Position numbers and translations under genes: made by a program. Shown in pieces: positions 9,716-19,588 of a DNA stretch of 64,000 nucleotides. The stretch comes from Flavobacteriaceae bacterium (GTDB lineage: Bacteria; Bacteroidota; Bacteroidia; Flavobacteriales; Flavobacteriaceae), in assembly GCA_947451525.1 (NCBI GenBank), contig CANFZM010000004.1:62001-126000 (forward strand), given 5' to 3'. The stretch's first letter is position 1. Every line of letters begins with the position of its first letter. The notes below the pieces were generated by a model. That model saw only the letters and a program-made list of their open reading frames with translations. It ran no database searches and had not been told where the DNA came from.

Positions 9716-10376
9716 TTTTAGAAAATTGGTAGAGCAGTTGCGCAAAATCAAAATCCTCCTGAGTATCAATATCTACTTTAGCAAAAAGGTGGTTGACTAC
9801 AAATGGAAATGCATCTTCGGTGATTATTTTTCCTTGTTTAATACTAGAGGCTTTACTTATGTATACTAATCCATTTTCAAAATAAAGGGGTTCTAAATCT
9901 TGACTTCGTTGCCCAATTTCGTAATTAAAAGGTTGGAATTTTTCATCTACAATTTTTCCGAGTTTGTGGAAATTTGGACTTACCGTAAAAAGACTGTCGC
10001 AATTCGTGTTTTGGAATTTTTCAAAACAATCTTTCAAAAGATGTTCTGGCCGCAACGGATTGGTAGGTTGCAACAGAATTACATTATCGATAGTATCATC
10101 TAAAACACTCAAAGCATGTTGCAAACTACTAATTGTTGGCTCTAAATCTCCAGAAATAGAACTCGGGCGGTCTATTACTTGCGCGCCATATTGCAGGGCT
10201 ATTTCCTTAATAGCAGCATCATCGGTACTAACATAAATAACGTCAATAATAGCACTATTGGCTTGCGCATATTGAATGTTATGCGCCAATAACGGAATTC
10301 CTCCCAAAGGAAGAATATTTTTATTGGGCAATCTTTTAGAAGCGCCTCGTGCAGGAATTATAACTATATTTTTCAA
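9705..10376 (-). CDS. neuA: Acylneuraminate/legionaminate cytidylyltransferase (NeuA/LegF)
   Basis: A 223-residue nucleotidyltransferase that activates a nonulosonic acid with CTP to its CMP form. The signature IIPARGASKRLPNKN (6-20) is the CTP-binding loop of CMP-sialate synthetases. LLQPTNPLRPEHL and the later VDIDTQEDFDFA, which supplies metal-binding aspartates, are also present. It follows a glycosyltransferase by one base and overlaps the acyltransferase. With neuB and neuC it completes the route from UDP-amino sugar to CMP-nonulosonate. Whether the substrate is Neu5Ac, legionaminic or a related acid cannot be read from this gene alone. Confidence 0.88.
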   Translation of the reverse strand: MKNIVIIPARGASKRLPNKNILPLGGIPLLAHNIQYAQANSAIIDVIYVSTDDAAIKEIALQYGAQVIDRPSSISGDLEPTISSLQHALSVLDDTIDNVILLQPTNPLRPEHLLKDCFEKFQNTNCDSLFTVSPNFHKLGKIVDEKFQPFNYEIGQRSQDLEPLYFENGLVYISKASSIKQGKIITEDAFPFVVNHLFAKVDIDTQEDFDFAQLLYQFSKNER

Positions 10377-10377
10377 T

Positions 10378-11475
10378 TTAAAAAATCTTGGCTTCGTTAA
10401 TAATACTATTCATTCCCTTTCGCCATTCTTCAAATGAATACAAATCTTTTGGCAATTCGTAAGGATTATTTGGCAAAGTCAGGTATTCGTTTATGGCAGT
10501 TTCCCATTCGGGAATACTATCTGGATTGGCAATCAATTTTCCAAATTTTCCATAATGTAAAACTTCGGGAACACCTCCTAATGCTGAGGCTATACAATAA
10601 CTTCCACAACTTAAGGCTTCAATCAAACTCAATCCAAATCCTTCTTGACACAAGGTTGGAAAAAGATAGACATCCGAAACTTGGTAATATTGAGGTAGTT
10701 CGGAATTTGGAATCCTTCCTAAAAAGGAAACTCCGGGAATGTCATCATTTCTTGAACTTCCAATAACCAATAAAACACTATTTGGGAAAGTGTTTTTCTT
10801 CCACAATTCCAATACCAAATCTAATCCTTTTTTAGGTCGGTCTTGTGAACACCAAAGAAAAACTTTTTTACCAGTTAAATGTAATATTTCTTTTAGTTGT
10901 TGCTTTTCTGTCGCTTCTAATGGGTGAAATTTAATTAAATCAATCCCATTTGGTAAAATAGAAAATTTGCAAGGTAAAGAAGCATAAAAATCCAGATGTG
11001 CTTGGTAACTATCTTGCGTAAGCAACACCATTTCATTAATACTTTTAAAGAACTGTTCTCCTTTTTCTATATCTAAAAAAGGTGGGAAACCGTGATAAAA
11101 AAATTGGATTTTGCAATTATTTCGCAACTCCATTTCTTGTAAAAGAGTTACAACATCAGGAACTATCTTAAAATTATCTACTACTTGAATAAGATAATTT
11201 TCTTCCTTTTTCAAAATCTTTTTCAAGGCAGACAGGGCATTTAAATGGGATTTCTTATAAATTTTAGATTTAATTCTATCGATAAAAGTATTGGAAGTAC
11301 ATTGGTAGGTAACCGTAGTAAACTTAGAATCTGGTTCTGGGCAAATTATATAATCTATGACATGATTTCCTTCCAGATAATTTTTATACAGCGTGGTCCA
11401 ACTACCAATTTTGGAACTTGGCAGTTCCGATTGGGAGATTAAAATCACGCTACACTTTTTAAAATTCTGGTTCAT
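10378..11475 (-). CDS. Glycosyltransferase family 4
   Basis: A 365-residue GT-B protein. The donor-binding half has KKVFLWCSQDRPKKGLDLVLE, in place of the usual G-R-x-x-x-x-KG strand, and the conserved E-x7-E motif in EGFGLSLIEALSCGSYCI, which binds the nucleotide-sugar phosphate and ribose. It lacks membrane segments. It precedes neuA in the same unit, separated by a stop codon and one base. Donor and linkage are unknown. Confidence 0.85.
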   Translation of the reverse strand: MNQNFKKCSVILISQSELPSSKIGSWTTLYKNYLEGNHVIDYIICPEPDSKFTTVTYQCTSNTFIDRIKSKIYKKSHLNALSALKKILKKEENYLIQVVDNFKIVPDVVTLLQEMELRNNCKIQFFYHGFPPFLDIEKGEQFFKSINEMVLLTQDSYQAHLDFYASLPCKFSILPNGIDLIKFHPLEATEKQQLKEILHLTGKKVFLWCSQDRPKKGLDLVLELWKKNTFPNSVLLVIGSSRNDDIPGVSFLGRIPNSELPQYYQVSDVYLFPTLCQEGFGLSLIEALSCGSYCIASALGGVPEVLHYGKFGKLIANPDSIPEWETAINEYLTLPNNPYELPKDLYSFEEWRKGMNSIINEAKIF

Positions 11476-11481
11476 TGTTAA

Positions 11482-12507
11482 TTAATAGTTGGAAGGGTTT
11501 TGTAATCCAAATTTTTTAAAAAATAGATTTCTTGTTTTTTTATTGCTCATTATTCTTAGAATTATACTGCCGATTTTTCTAGAAAAAGAACCAATTTTTT
11601 TATCTAAAATTTTAGAACTATCGATACCATTAGAAGTTTCCGGACTTAAATTAGCAACCATCTCGACCATCCAAGGCTCGGTTTTATTTCCAATATGGAA
11701 AGCGAAATTCCCTTTGGTAGCAAGTCGTAAATAACCCAAACTATCGTTAGGAATATCAATATATTTTTGCTCCACACCACCATCAATTTTTATAAACGCG
11801 GGTTCTTTTGGCCCTAAATCTAGAACCTCTCTTTTAAGAGTTGCCGCAAAATGACCGCAACCTACAACTGCTTCACCCGAATTATTTTTATTTTTTAAAA
11901 CCAAATAATTTTCCAAATGAATGGCGTCGTACATTAGTTTTTCATTCCCCAAACTCAAGTCAAATAAATGCATGGCTTCGGGATTTTGCACCTTTTGAAA
12001 TTCTAATTTTCCTTTAAAAAAACCATAAAACCAAGTGCTGGCAGTATGATTAGTCAAGGCTTTGCTACTCGGTACGGGACTAACCATTCCTGCTTCTGGA
12101 AAATTAACAAAAACGTCTTCTATTGCGGCTTGCCATCCGTGTTGGAACAAAACATCGGCATCGGTAATGGTTATTAAGGGTTCTAAATTCCCTTTGGAAG
12201 CCGCTAAAACAGCATTAATCTTACCCAAATTCTCTTTAGAATGAAAAACCTGATCGATATAAATGGAATTTTCAAATTGCGTATCAATATATTCTTTAAC
12301 CGAGGAATGGCAATTGTTATTGTAAATGGTAATTCGTGTTTTAGTATGTACGGTCTTCAGTAACGACTCAATACACAATTTAAAACCGTCGAAAGAATGT
12401 TCGAAATAACCTTCAAAATTAGGGATATACACCGGAACTATCACCCTGTGGTAATTTTCTAGTAGTATCGATTTATTTTCTTTTTCGGGATTACTTCCTA
12501 TTCTCAT
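11482..12507 (-). CDS. Glycosyltransferase family 2-like (GT-A fold)
   Basis: A 341-residue protein whose N-terminal 130 residues match a GT-A fold: VIVPVYIPN strand, then FHSKENLGKINAVLAAS and a metal-binding ITDADVLF (DAD at 116-118) where family 2 enzymes have D-x-D. The remainder is less typical, with VVGCGHFAATLKREVL near the middle, possibly the acceptor side. It lies between two family 4 glycosyltransferase genes. Specific substrate unknown. Confidence 0.75.
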   Translation of the reverse strand: MRIGSNPEKENKSILLENYHRVIVPVYIPNFEGYFEHSFDGFKLCIESLLKTVHTKTRITIYNNNCHSSVKEYIDTQFENSIYIDQVFHSKENLGKINAVLAASKGNLEPLITITDADVLFQHGWQAAIEDVFVNFPEAGMVSPVPSSKALTNHTASTWFYGFFKGKLEFQKVQNPEAMHLFDLSLGNEKLMYDAIHLENYLVLKNKNNSGEAVVGCGHFAATLKREVLDLGPKEPAFIKIDGGVEQKYIDIPNDSLGYLRLATKGNFAFHIGNKTEPWMVEMVANLSPETSNGIDSSKILDKKIGSFSRKIGSIILRIMSNKKTRNLFFKKFGLQNPSNY

Positions 12508-12543
12508 GACACTTAAAGCCTTAGTTTTATTGATTTTAGAAAT

Positions 12544-13680
12544 CTATTTTACCTTTACTTGGCTGTATATTTTATTTATTTTTTGTTTGTTCGAATCCAA
12601 ATCCAATTTCGTTTTGGCTAATTTTTCGTTAAAAATAAACGCCTTATCCAAATCAATTGCGCCAGTTAAAGCCTTTAAAATTAATGCTTTTATTTCGAAT
12701 ACACTATCCGGATTTTCAATTAATAACCCATTATCTGCTCCAACGACTTCACTTGTGGCTCCTCCTGGATTCGATTGTATCGGAAAAGCACCCATTACTA
12801 TTGCTTCTAAAAGTGTATTGGGGATGCCATCGGAAATACTGTTTCCAATATAAAGTAACGATTTCCCCATTAATTCCAATACTTCTTCGTGCGACAACGC
12901 ATCTTTAGATAAAACGGTAAAGGGCAACGCATTATTTTTTACATAATCTACAACTATAGGATGGCATGCAAAAACAACCACCTCATAATTACTGGTAATT
13001 TCCTTCAATTCCGATAAGGCTTTTATCACGTTTAGGGCTCTTCCAAATTTATTCTCATAGCCTTTTACCAAAATGATTTTCCTTTGATTAATTGGAAATT
13101 TCATAATTTGAATGGCATCCAAATGGAACCCACCACCTCCAGGAATAACCTCTAAAGAAGTACCCTGAAAACCTAACGCTTTTGCAATTGCAATGTCGCG
13201 ATTACAATCCGTTTGAAGGAAATTGACGCGCTGTAAGACCTGCTGTATTTTTAATTTATGGGATTTAATATTTTGAAAATAAAATAAATCACTTCCCCAG
13301 CAAGAATAAATCCACGGGATATTTTTGTGTTTATTCAAAACTTCAACAAGCGGATAACTACACGATTGCATTTCAAAACTATGAATTACATCGGGTTGGA
13401 TTTTCTGAATCAAAATTTCCAATTGTTCTGCAATAGTAACTTGCAAAAAAGGTTCTATCAAATTATAAATCCAAGGCAATTTTTTTCTTAAAAAATATTC
13501 TCCTGAGATATACTTTATTTTTCGTTTTTGCCAATCGGTTATTTGCGTAACGTTTTGGGGTAAATCCATTTTTTCTGTAGAAGAAATGTTCAACCAATAC
13601 ATCTCCTGGTGGTCGTTATCCACATTTGCAATCCATCTTTGCGCATGAATGGAATTCATTGAAATGAAAAGGATTCGCAT
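12544..13680 (-). CDS. Glycosyltransferase family 4
   Basis: A 378-residue protein taken from the ATG at 13678-13680. This start overlaps the preceding stop by one base in a TAATG arrangement and gives MRILFISMNSIHAQRW, a proper first GT-B strand; the longer frame has a non-homologous-looking 19-residue leader inside the upstream gene. The donor half shows GNSISDGIPNTLLEAIVMGAFPI in the position of the E-x7-E motif, with D replacing the first glutamate. It is in the run of seven glycosyltransferases that follows the fkbM gene. Confidence 0.8.
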   Translation of the reverse strand: MRILFISMNSIHAQRWIANVDNDHQEMYWLNISSTEKMDLPQNVTQITDWQKRKIKYISGEYFLRKKLPWIYNLIEPFLQVTIAEQLEILIQKIQPDVIHSFEMQSCSYPLVEVLNKHKNIPWIYSCWGSDLFYFQNIKSHKLKIQQVLQRVNFLQTDCNRDIAIAKALGFQGTSLEVIPGGGGFHLDAIQIMKFPINQRKIILVKGYENKFGRALNVIKALSELKEITSNYEVVVFACHPIVVDYVKNNALPFTVLSKDALSHEEVLELMGKSLLYIGNSISDGIPNTLLEAIVMGAFPIQSNPGGATSEVVGADNGLLIENPDSVFEIKALILKALTGAIDLDKAFIFNEKLAKTKLDLDSNKQKINKIYSQVKVK

Positions 13681-14681
13681 TAGTTGTTGTTTGGCGTTAG
13701 TAAACTCAGTTTTTTCGGCAGATTTAGCACCTTCCAAAAATCAATTACAGAAATTCTAGTTAGTAAAAAAAGTAGTTTTCTTAATGTATTGCTTTCTCCG
13801 TTTTCGAGAAATCGTTTCAAAAAAGCAATTCTCATTTTGGATGCTTTTTCTTCAAATAGATCCACTTGAAAAACTAGTGTTTTTTGATTTTTATTTATCA
13901 AATAAGTAAATAGTTGCAGCGATTTTTTGACCTCTGCAAAAGAATAATGAAGAACATTTTCTAGGGCTACAGAAACTTCTTCTTTGGTAAAAGAGTCTAA
14001 AACTGACAAATGATTAAGCATTTGCAACTTGGCACGAAAGGCATTATTCAATTGCACCGAAGTATTGGTGTTCGAGATTTGGTTGGGATGTTCTCTATAC
14101 TGCAGCAAAACCGCATCTAGATTTGCTAATTTTCCTAAAAAAGCCAAGCGGGTCCAAAGTTCAAAATCTTCGGCAGGTTCAAAACTTTTATCGTAATTGT
14201 TTTCTAATAAAATTTCTTTTCGCACCATAACGGAAGGATGGCAAAAAGAGGTGCCAAAGCACAATTTTGTCAAAATTTCTTCGTGTGCTACTGGATGCTT
14301 TAGTACTTTATCGGAACCAATCATTTGAATGGCAGTACCACACAAAATCACCTCTCGATTAGCATTTAAAAATGCTACTTGTTTTGCAAATCGTTCGGGC
14401 AAACAAATATCATCGCCATCCATGCGGGCAATATATTTTCCTTTGGCAAGTTTGATTGCCATGTTTAAACTATCGGTATATCCTGAATTCTTAGGTTTTT
14501 GAATGAGAATAATTCTAGCATCGTTTATAGATTTGATTATACTCAAAGTAGCATCGGTAGAGCAATCGTCAATAATTAGCAATTCAAAATCGGAAAAGGT
14601 TTGATTTAAAACACTAGTCACCGATTCGAAAATGTATTTTTCACAATTGTAAACTGGAAGTATAACAGAAACTGTAATCAC
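13680..14681 (-). CDS. Glycosyltransferase family 2
   Basis: A 333-residue GT-A enzyme. It opens with VSVILPVYNCEKYI, has IIDDCSTD near 36-43 for the nucleotide, and RMDGDD (86-91) as the metal-binding D-x-D region, followed by PERFAKQVAFL and CHPSVMVRKEIL, all standard for family 2. No membrane spans, so it acts at the inner face of the membrane. Translation is coupled to the next gene by a one-base stop/start overlap. Confidence 0.9.
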   Translation of the reverse strand: MITVSVILPVYNCEKYIFESVTSVLNQTFSDFELLIIDDCSTDATLSIIKSINDARIILIQKPKNSGYTDSLNMAIKLAKGKYIARMDGDDICLPERFAKQVAFLNANREVILCGTAIQMIGSDKVLKHPVAHEEILTKLCFGTSFCHPSVMVRKEILLENNYDKSFEPAEDFELWTRLAFLGKLANLDAVLLQYREHPNQISNTNTSVQLNNAFRAKLQMLNHLSVLDSFTKEEVSVALENVLHYSFAEVKKSLQLFTYLINKNQKTLVFQVDLFEEKASKMRIAFLKRFLENGESNTLRKLLFLLTRISVIDFWKVLNLPKKLSLLTPNNN

Positions 14682-14682
14682 T

Positions 14683-15654
14683 TTAGAAATTATTAAACTT
14701 AGTTCTTAAAAAAGTATATCCGGACCCTTTAATTTTATCAATACCAATAGTACAATAAAATAAAATCATATACGACAATACGACTTGCCGAATCGTAATT
14801 ATTTTATGTATGTATCCAAATTGCAACATTTTTAACTGGAAGGCAAACGATTTATCATAAAAAACAAACCTATTGAAAATTCGTTTATAATTTTCTTTCA
14901 CGAATTTATTACCAACAATAAAATGCTTTTTCAGAAAATAGAAATTGCTAATTGCGGCTATTTTTTCATAACTTTTTTGCAACAAAAGTCGGTCGTTACT
15001 TACCTCTTTTCTGTAAAAACAATCTGCTGCGGATAAAGAAGTTAAAGACACAAAACCCAATTGGTAGGCTCTAAAATGCAAGTCGGGATCTTCTAACATG
15101 CGCATGTTTTCATCAAAACCATGGAGTTGCTTTAGAGCATTTGTACTCCATAGCGGTGAAGTTACACAAAACGGAATTTCCCCTTGTAAAAATGCATCTC
15201 TATAAAACTGGGATTCGTTTTCTCCTTCACTAGGAAAAGTATTGAAAACCTCCAAACTATCGCCAACAGTAAGTTTAAAGAGTTCCATTTTGAAAATCCA
15301 AAAATTAAAACCGGGATTTAAAGTTGCAAATCCCACTCGATCAGCAAGGCAAGTGGGTGAAAATAAATCATCGGAATCTAAAAAAATAAGCAATTCTCCA
15401 GTGCTTTTTTCAATTCCGAAATTTCTGCAGGATGAAGGTCCTTTTATTTTGGATGCTGGTCGTTCGTAATACCTTATTCTAGAATTTTGAATTGAAAAAT
15501 CAGTAATTACTTCTTTAGTAGCATCATCAGATCCATCATCAATAACCAAACACTCCCAATTACTATAGGTTTGCTTTAAGACACTTTCTAAAGTTTCCTT
15601 TAACAAAATTGCCCTATTGAAGGTTGGAATAATTATAGATACTAAAGAATTCAT
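14683..15654 (-). CDS. Glycosyltransferase family 2
   Basis: A 323-residue GT-A enzyme with SIIIPTFNRAILLKETL at the start, VIDDGSDD near 37-44 and IFLDSDDLF (DSDD 93-96). The C-terminal third is rich in aromatic and basic residues and may associate with the membrane. Its ATG overlaps the upstream stop by four bases (ATGA), and its stop is one base before the next gene. The donor sugar cannot be inferred. Confidence 0.9.
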   Translation of the reverse strand: MNSLVSIIIPTFNRAILLKETLESVLKQTYSNWECLVIDDGSDDATKEVITDFSIQNSRIRYYERPASKIKGPSSCRNFGIEKSTGELLIFLDSDDLFSPTCLADRVGFATLNPGFNFWIFKMELFKLTVGDSLEVFNTFPSEGENESQFYRDAFLQGEIPFCVTSPLWSTNALKQLHGFDENMRMLEDPDLHFRAYQLGFVSLTSLSAADCFYRKEVSNDRLLLQKSYEKIAAISNFYFLKKHFIVGNKFVKENYKRIFNRFVFYDKSFAFQLKMLQFGYIHKIITIRQVVLSYMILFYCTIGIDKIKGSGYTFLRTKFNNF

Positions 15655-16550
15655 GATGCGTTTCTGTTTTTAACTATTCTTCTATGGAATTTTAAAAAAC
15701 TTATAAAACCCAAATAATTGAGATGCAAATAACATAACTTTAAATATTCTGCTAAAGTTTTATTCGAATAAAAGAAACATTCTACATTCTTGAAAAGGAA
15801 TTGCAGGTTTTGTTTATTAAATTTATTCGAATAAATATGTAATAATCTATTGTAATATTCTTTGGATGCTTTTAATTTTTCGGCATCCAAATCGGCTCTA
15901 CCGCTAATGCTAACCGTACTGATGCGCACGAACACTTTGGCTTCATTTATTGTATAAATAGTTCCAAAATTAGAACATTCTAAAACTGCTAAATCATCGG
16001 AATGCCATGCTAATGGAAAATCGTAAAAGAAATTTTCACGAAGTGAATTCAAATTAAAAACATACTCACTTAAGGAACTCCTGGTCAAACCTTTATTCCT
16101 TCTGTAAAAAAAATCGTTGGCAGTTTCAAACTCCTCATGGCAAAAAAATTCGGACAATTCTTCTCCATTTTCTCCAATGGTTTGGGAGGAATACCGAATC
16201 ACTTTTAGATGATTTTGATTTATAGTAGGAATGGATTTATAAAATGCTGCAACGGCATTGGGCGACAAACAATCGTCGTCTCCTAAAACCATAATCCACG
16301 ATGCGTCTTGCACTAAATCAACACAGCGTTTCCATTGTTGCACTAAAGAAATGCCTCCTAGATTGTCATCGAATTTTTGGTAAACCAAATCTAAAGTATC
16401 TTGGTATTTTTCAATCAAAAGTAGTGGCGATTCGGGGCTATTATCATCTCCAATATACACTTTAAATTGTTTATTGGTTTGATTTGCCAGCGAATGCAGA
16501 GTAGCCTCGAAATATTTTAATTTAAAGAATGGAATTAGTATTGCAAGCAT
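15651..16550 (-). CDS. Glycosyltransferase family 2
   Basis: A 299-residue GT-A enzyme starting MLAILIPFFKLKYFEATLHSL, with YIGDDNSPE as the nucleotide site and MVLGDDDCLSP (GDDD 90-93) as the metal site. The variant opening FFKLKYF in place of the usual YN-x-x-x-YL is a small departure from neighbours. It is separated from the upstream glycosyltransferase by one base and overlaps the downstream one. Confidence 0.88.
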   Translation of the reverse strand: MLAILIPFFKLKYFEATLHSLANQTNKQFKVYIGDDNSPESPLLLIEKYQDTLDLVYQKFDDNLGGISLVQQWKRCVDLVQDASWIMVLGDDDCLSPNAVAAFYKSIPTINQNHLKVIRYSSQTIGENGEELSEFFCHEEFETANDFFYRRNKGLTRSSLSEYVFNLNSLRENFFYDFPLAWHSDDLAVLECSNFGTIYTINEAKVFVRISTVSISGRADLDAEKLKASKEYYNRLLHIYSNKFNKQNLQFLFKNVECFFYSNKTLAEYLKLCYLHLNYLGFISFLKFHRRIVKNRNAS

Positions 16551-16551
16551 T

Positions 16552-17478
16552 TTAATTTTCTTCTTTTTTGATACTATCCTTGAGTTTTTTAAAAAGTTTT
16601 TTAAAAATCAACGAAGGTTTTTTTCTGTTTTCATTTAAAAACTTAATAGTCCTAAAAAACAAATGATTGGATACAAAACTGTTTTTATATTCGCTTTTTA
16701 CTGCTTGTTCAAGAGAATTTACGGCACTTAATTGCCTTTCCAACAGAATTTTTTTTATTTTTTCGTCTTCAAAATAAGACACCAAGCAGGTGTATAAATT
16801 AAGATTACTTTTTGCAAAACTTATTCTGGATTCACTTGAAAAAACACCAACACCATATCTATAAACACACATTATTTCTTCTAAATGCTTTATTTTACCA
16901 TGCTCGGCAAGCAACAAATATAGAAAATAATCTCCAATAGGGGTTTTTAGAAATTCAAATGGAAATTCTTTAATAATATTTCTAAAAACTACAGAAGGCG
17001 TATGGATATAGTTCCCAAGTTGCGCTAGGGTGATTAAAGTTTCATAATTTTCTGGAATTTTTGTAATAAAATCATCTACAATTTCATTATTAGTATTCAA
17101 AATATTAACCTTATGAAAACATAAAACATACTCCTGATTATTTTCAAGAAAATCAACTTGTTTTTTAAGCTTAAGAGGATCAATCCAATAATCATCTCCT
17201 TCACAAAGAGCAACATATTTTGCAGTACATTGTTGCATTGCAAAAACAAAATTTGGCATCATACCGATGTTCTCACTTTGTTTAAAATATTTAATTCGAA
17301 AACCATTAGGATGATTTTGAATTAGATTTTGAATTATTGAATCTGTTGTATCTGAGGAGCAATCATTAGCAATAACCAATTCAAAATCAAAATTAGTTTG
17401 TTGCAACAAAACACCTTCAATTGCTTGACGAATATATTTTTCTTGATTGTAAGTAATCATGCAAACACTAACTTTCAT
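16552..17478 (-). CDS. Glycosyltransferase family 2
   Basis: A 308-residue GT-A enzyme. MKVSVCMITYNQEKYIRQAI opens the fold; VIANDCSSD and ALCEGDDYWIDPLKLKKQVDFL (EGDD 93-96) mark the donor and metal sites. The EGDDYW variant is frequent among capsule and O-antigen transferases that act on amino sugars or rhamnose, but that does not fix the substrate here. It is preceded by an 80-base gap with a small hairpin. Confidence 0.9.
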   Translation of the reverse strand: MKVSVCMITYNQEKYIRQAIEGVLLQQTNFDFELVIANDCSSDTTDSIIQNLIQNHPNGFRIKYFKQSENIGMMPNFVFAMQQCTAKYVALCEGDDYWIDPLKLKKQVDFLENNQEYVLCFHKVNILNTNNEIVDDFITKIPENYETLITLAQLGNYIHTPSVVFRNIIKEFPFEFLKTPIGDYFLYLLLAEHGKIKHLEEIMCVYRYGVGVFSSESRISFAKSNLNLYTCLVSYFEDEKIKKILLERQLSAVNSLEQAVKSEYKNSFVSNHLFFRTIKFLNENRKKPSLIFKKLFKKLKDSIKKEEN

Positions 17479-17523
17479 ACTATAGGTCTTAAATTTGGGT
17501 ATTTCTTTTTATACAACAAGTTA

Positions 17524-17547
17524 TTTGGCAACTATAGAATTACCAAA
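17524..17547 (-). other. Small hairpin between fkbM-like gene and glycosyltransferase gene
   Basis: On the minus strand TTTGGTAA, eight bases, then TTGCCAAA can pair over eight positions including one G-U. It is in the 80-base gap after the methyltransferase gene, without a following T-run, so a full terminator is unlikely; a processing or attenuation signal is possible. Confidence 0.25.
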
Positions 17548-17558
17548 CAGTACATTAG

Positions 17559-18314
17559 TTATGCAATCTTTTGCGAATCTATGTGTCCGTTTTTTAATAC
17601 AAATACAAGTTCTACAAGCCATAAAACTTTTGGAATAAATGGTCTATTTAAATCGGTAACTTCAAACAAACGGTATCCATTTTGATCCATGAAATTAATT
17701 AATTTCAAAAAACTATTATCAAATTGTTTATTTACTATTCCTGCTTCTACCATGAAAATTTCTGTTTTCCCAAAAAAACTATTGGCTCCTTTAAGAACTT
17801 CAATATCTAATCCTTCCGCATCAATCTTTATTATGTCGGGGGTTGGCAATTTTGACTCTAACAATAGTTGGTTAAGAGTAACTACAGGTATTTCAATTTG
17901 TTTAAATCCTAATTTTTTTGCTTCTTCTTCAGTATATCTAAAAGAACAACTGTCATCTCTATCTACAATTGTAAATTGAAATGAGCCTGCCTCTGCACCT
18001 GCACCAACAGGATGAAAATTAACTTTTGGATTTGTATTTAAAATATCTTCAAAAGACGATTTTAACCAATCTTGAGGTTCTAGTAATGTGTAATAGGCGT
18101 CTGGGAAATATTTTAGTGCTTCTCTAGTCCAAGTTCCATGATTGGCTCCAACATCTACAATATGTTTTGGATGAAAATTGAATTTTTTTAAAGTTTCATA
18201 AAAATTAATCAATAAATAGTCTTTACTATTTTCATCAATATTCTTTTTTACTGTACCTTTCTTTTTTATTGTATAACCAAATTTACCGATTACTCTTTTT
18301 AAAAATTTTTTCAT
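17559..18314 (-). CDS. FkbM family methyltransferase
   Basis: A 251-residue SAM-dependent O-methyltransferase of the FkbM type. HIVDVGANHGTW (51-62) is motif I, YTLLEPQDW follows as the acidic post-I strand, and DIIKIDAEGLDIEVLKGA is the family hallmark. It probably methylates a sugar hydroxyl, perhaps as a chain-end cap: in ABC-exported O-antigens a terminal methyl group can stop elongation and be recognised by the Wzt C-terminal domain. The gene directly follows wzt, which supports but does not prove that role. Confidence 0.87.
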   Translation of the reverse strand: MKKFLKRVIGKFGYTIKKKGTVKKNIDENSKDYLLINFYETLKKFNFHPKHIVDVGANHGTWTREALKYFPDAYYTLLEPQDWLKSSFEDILNTNPKVNFHPVGAGAEAGSFQFTIVDRDDSCSFRYTEEEAKKLGFKQIEIPVVTLNQLLLESKLPTPDIIKIDAEGLDIEVLKGANSFFGKTEIFMVEAGIVNKQFDNSFLKLINFMDQNGYRLFEVTDLNRPFIPKVLWLVELVFVLKNGHIDSQKIA

Positions 18315-18322
18315 TTACATAT

Positions 18323-19588
18323 TTATTCTATTATCCAATCAAATTTTGGTTTAATAAAACCTGGTTCTTTTCCCATCCAAGATCCTATAGTTCTTTCACC
18401 CTCTTGAATATTAAAAGATATAATATCTTTTTCAAGAAATAGTGTGCTTTTAGCATTTTCAATTATATAAATAGATATATAATAGGTTCCGATATTTAAA
18501 AATCCTTCTGGCAAAAGACATTTTATTTTATTGAAGCCCTGCTTTAATTTTAAATTATTATTGATATGCGAAAAAGTAAAAAGTGGTTCTCCTAAATCAT
18601 TATTCAAAACAAAGGTTAGATGTAAATTTTTACTTGAATCTTTTAAAGTAATATTTGTATTTATTTCAATTTTGGTATACTCATCCAATAGTTCATCGGA
18701 AGATTTTCCGAAAGGATTTAAACTAATTTCATGTAATATAAACTCTTTTGTATCGTATTTTGAAGAAAAAACTTTTCTATTTTGAGATTCAGAATCGCTA
18801 TTCAAATAATAACTAACCGCATTTTCAACATTATCGATTCTTTTAATCAAGCCATTTTCTAAAACAATTCCTTTAGAACATAAACTTTTTACAGCAGCCA
18901 TATTATGGCTTACAAACAACACGGTTCGGCCTTCGCCTTTGCTAATATCCCCCATTTTGCCAAGACATTTCTTTTGAAATTCGGCATCACCAACGGCAAG
19001 AACTTCATCTACAATAAGGATTTCACTTTCTAGATGCGCAGCAACAGCAAATGCCAATCGAACGTACATACCCGAAGAATAGCGTTTTACAGGCGTATCT
19101 ATATAGCGTTCTACTCCCGAAAAATCAATTATTTCGTCTAATTTTCGAGTGATTTCTTTTTTGCGCATTCCAAGAATGGCACCATTTAAATAGATATTTT
19201 CTCTCCCCGAAAGTTCGGGATGGAAACCAGTACCAACTTCTAATAAACTTGCTATTCGTCCTTTTACTTTTATTTCGCCAGTGGTTGGACTGGTTACACG
19301 AGACAATAATTTTAACAGAGTACTTTTGCCAGCACCATTTTTACCAATAATTCCTAGGGCATCTCCTGCATTGACTTCAAAATTGATGTCTTTTAAAGAC
19401 CAAACAATATTGCTCGTTCCTTTAACACTTCTATCGTTGGTTTGTCCAATTTTAAGATACGGATCTTCTTTTCCTAATATTCTGGTTTGCCAAAAACGTT
19501 CGAAATCTTTAGAGATAGTTCCCGAACCAATTTGCCCTATTTGATAGGCTTTGGATAAATTTTCGACATGTATAACTGGTTGTTCCAT
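18323..19588 (-). CDS. wzt: Polysaccharide ABC exporter ATPase with C-terminal carbohydrate-binding domain (Wzt)
   Basis: A 421-residue ATPase that powers export of a lipid-linked glycan through Wzm. Walker A is GKNGAGKST (82-90), the signature is YSSGM (170-174) and Walker B is LIVDEV (191-196). The N-terminal ~245 residues are nearly the same as those of the second Wzt in this window, but the region after about residue 265 is different. In Wzt proteins that C-terminal domain recognises the finished chain end. It overlaps wzm by one base. Confidence 0.92.
   Translation of the reverse strand: MEQPVIHVENLSKAYQIGQIGSGTISKDFERFWQTRILGKEDPYLKIGQTNDRSVKGTSNIVWSLKDINFEVNAGDALGIIGKNGAGKSTLLKLLSRVTSPTTGEIKVKGRIASLLEVGTGFHPELSGRENIYLNGAILGMRKKEITRKLDEIIDFSGVERYIDTPVKRYSSGMYVRLAFAVAAHLESEILIVDEVLAVGDAEFQKKCLGKMGDISKGEGRTVLFVSHNMAAVKSLCSKGIVLENGLIKRIDNVENAVSYYLNSDSESQNRKVFSSKYDTKEFILHEISLNPFGKSSDELLDEYTKIEINTNITLKDSSKNLHLTFVLNNDLGEPLFTFSHINNNLKLKQGFNKIKCLLPEGFLNIGTYYISIYIIENAKSTLFLEKDIISFNIQEGERTIGSWMGKEPGFIKPKFDWIIE

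Noticed and set aside
9716..9769. Upstream extension of the acyltransferase into neuA
   Set aside because: The extra 18 residues are basic and unlike the family; the ATG at 9713-9715 gives the expected start.
18531..18785. Plus-strand open frame opposite wzt
   Set aside because: Shadow of the coding strand; no start context, domain or neighbours support it. The same holds for the other short opposite-strand frames.
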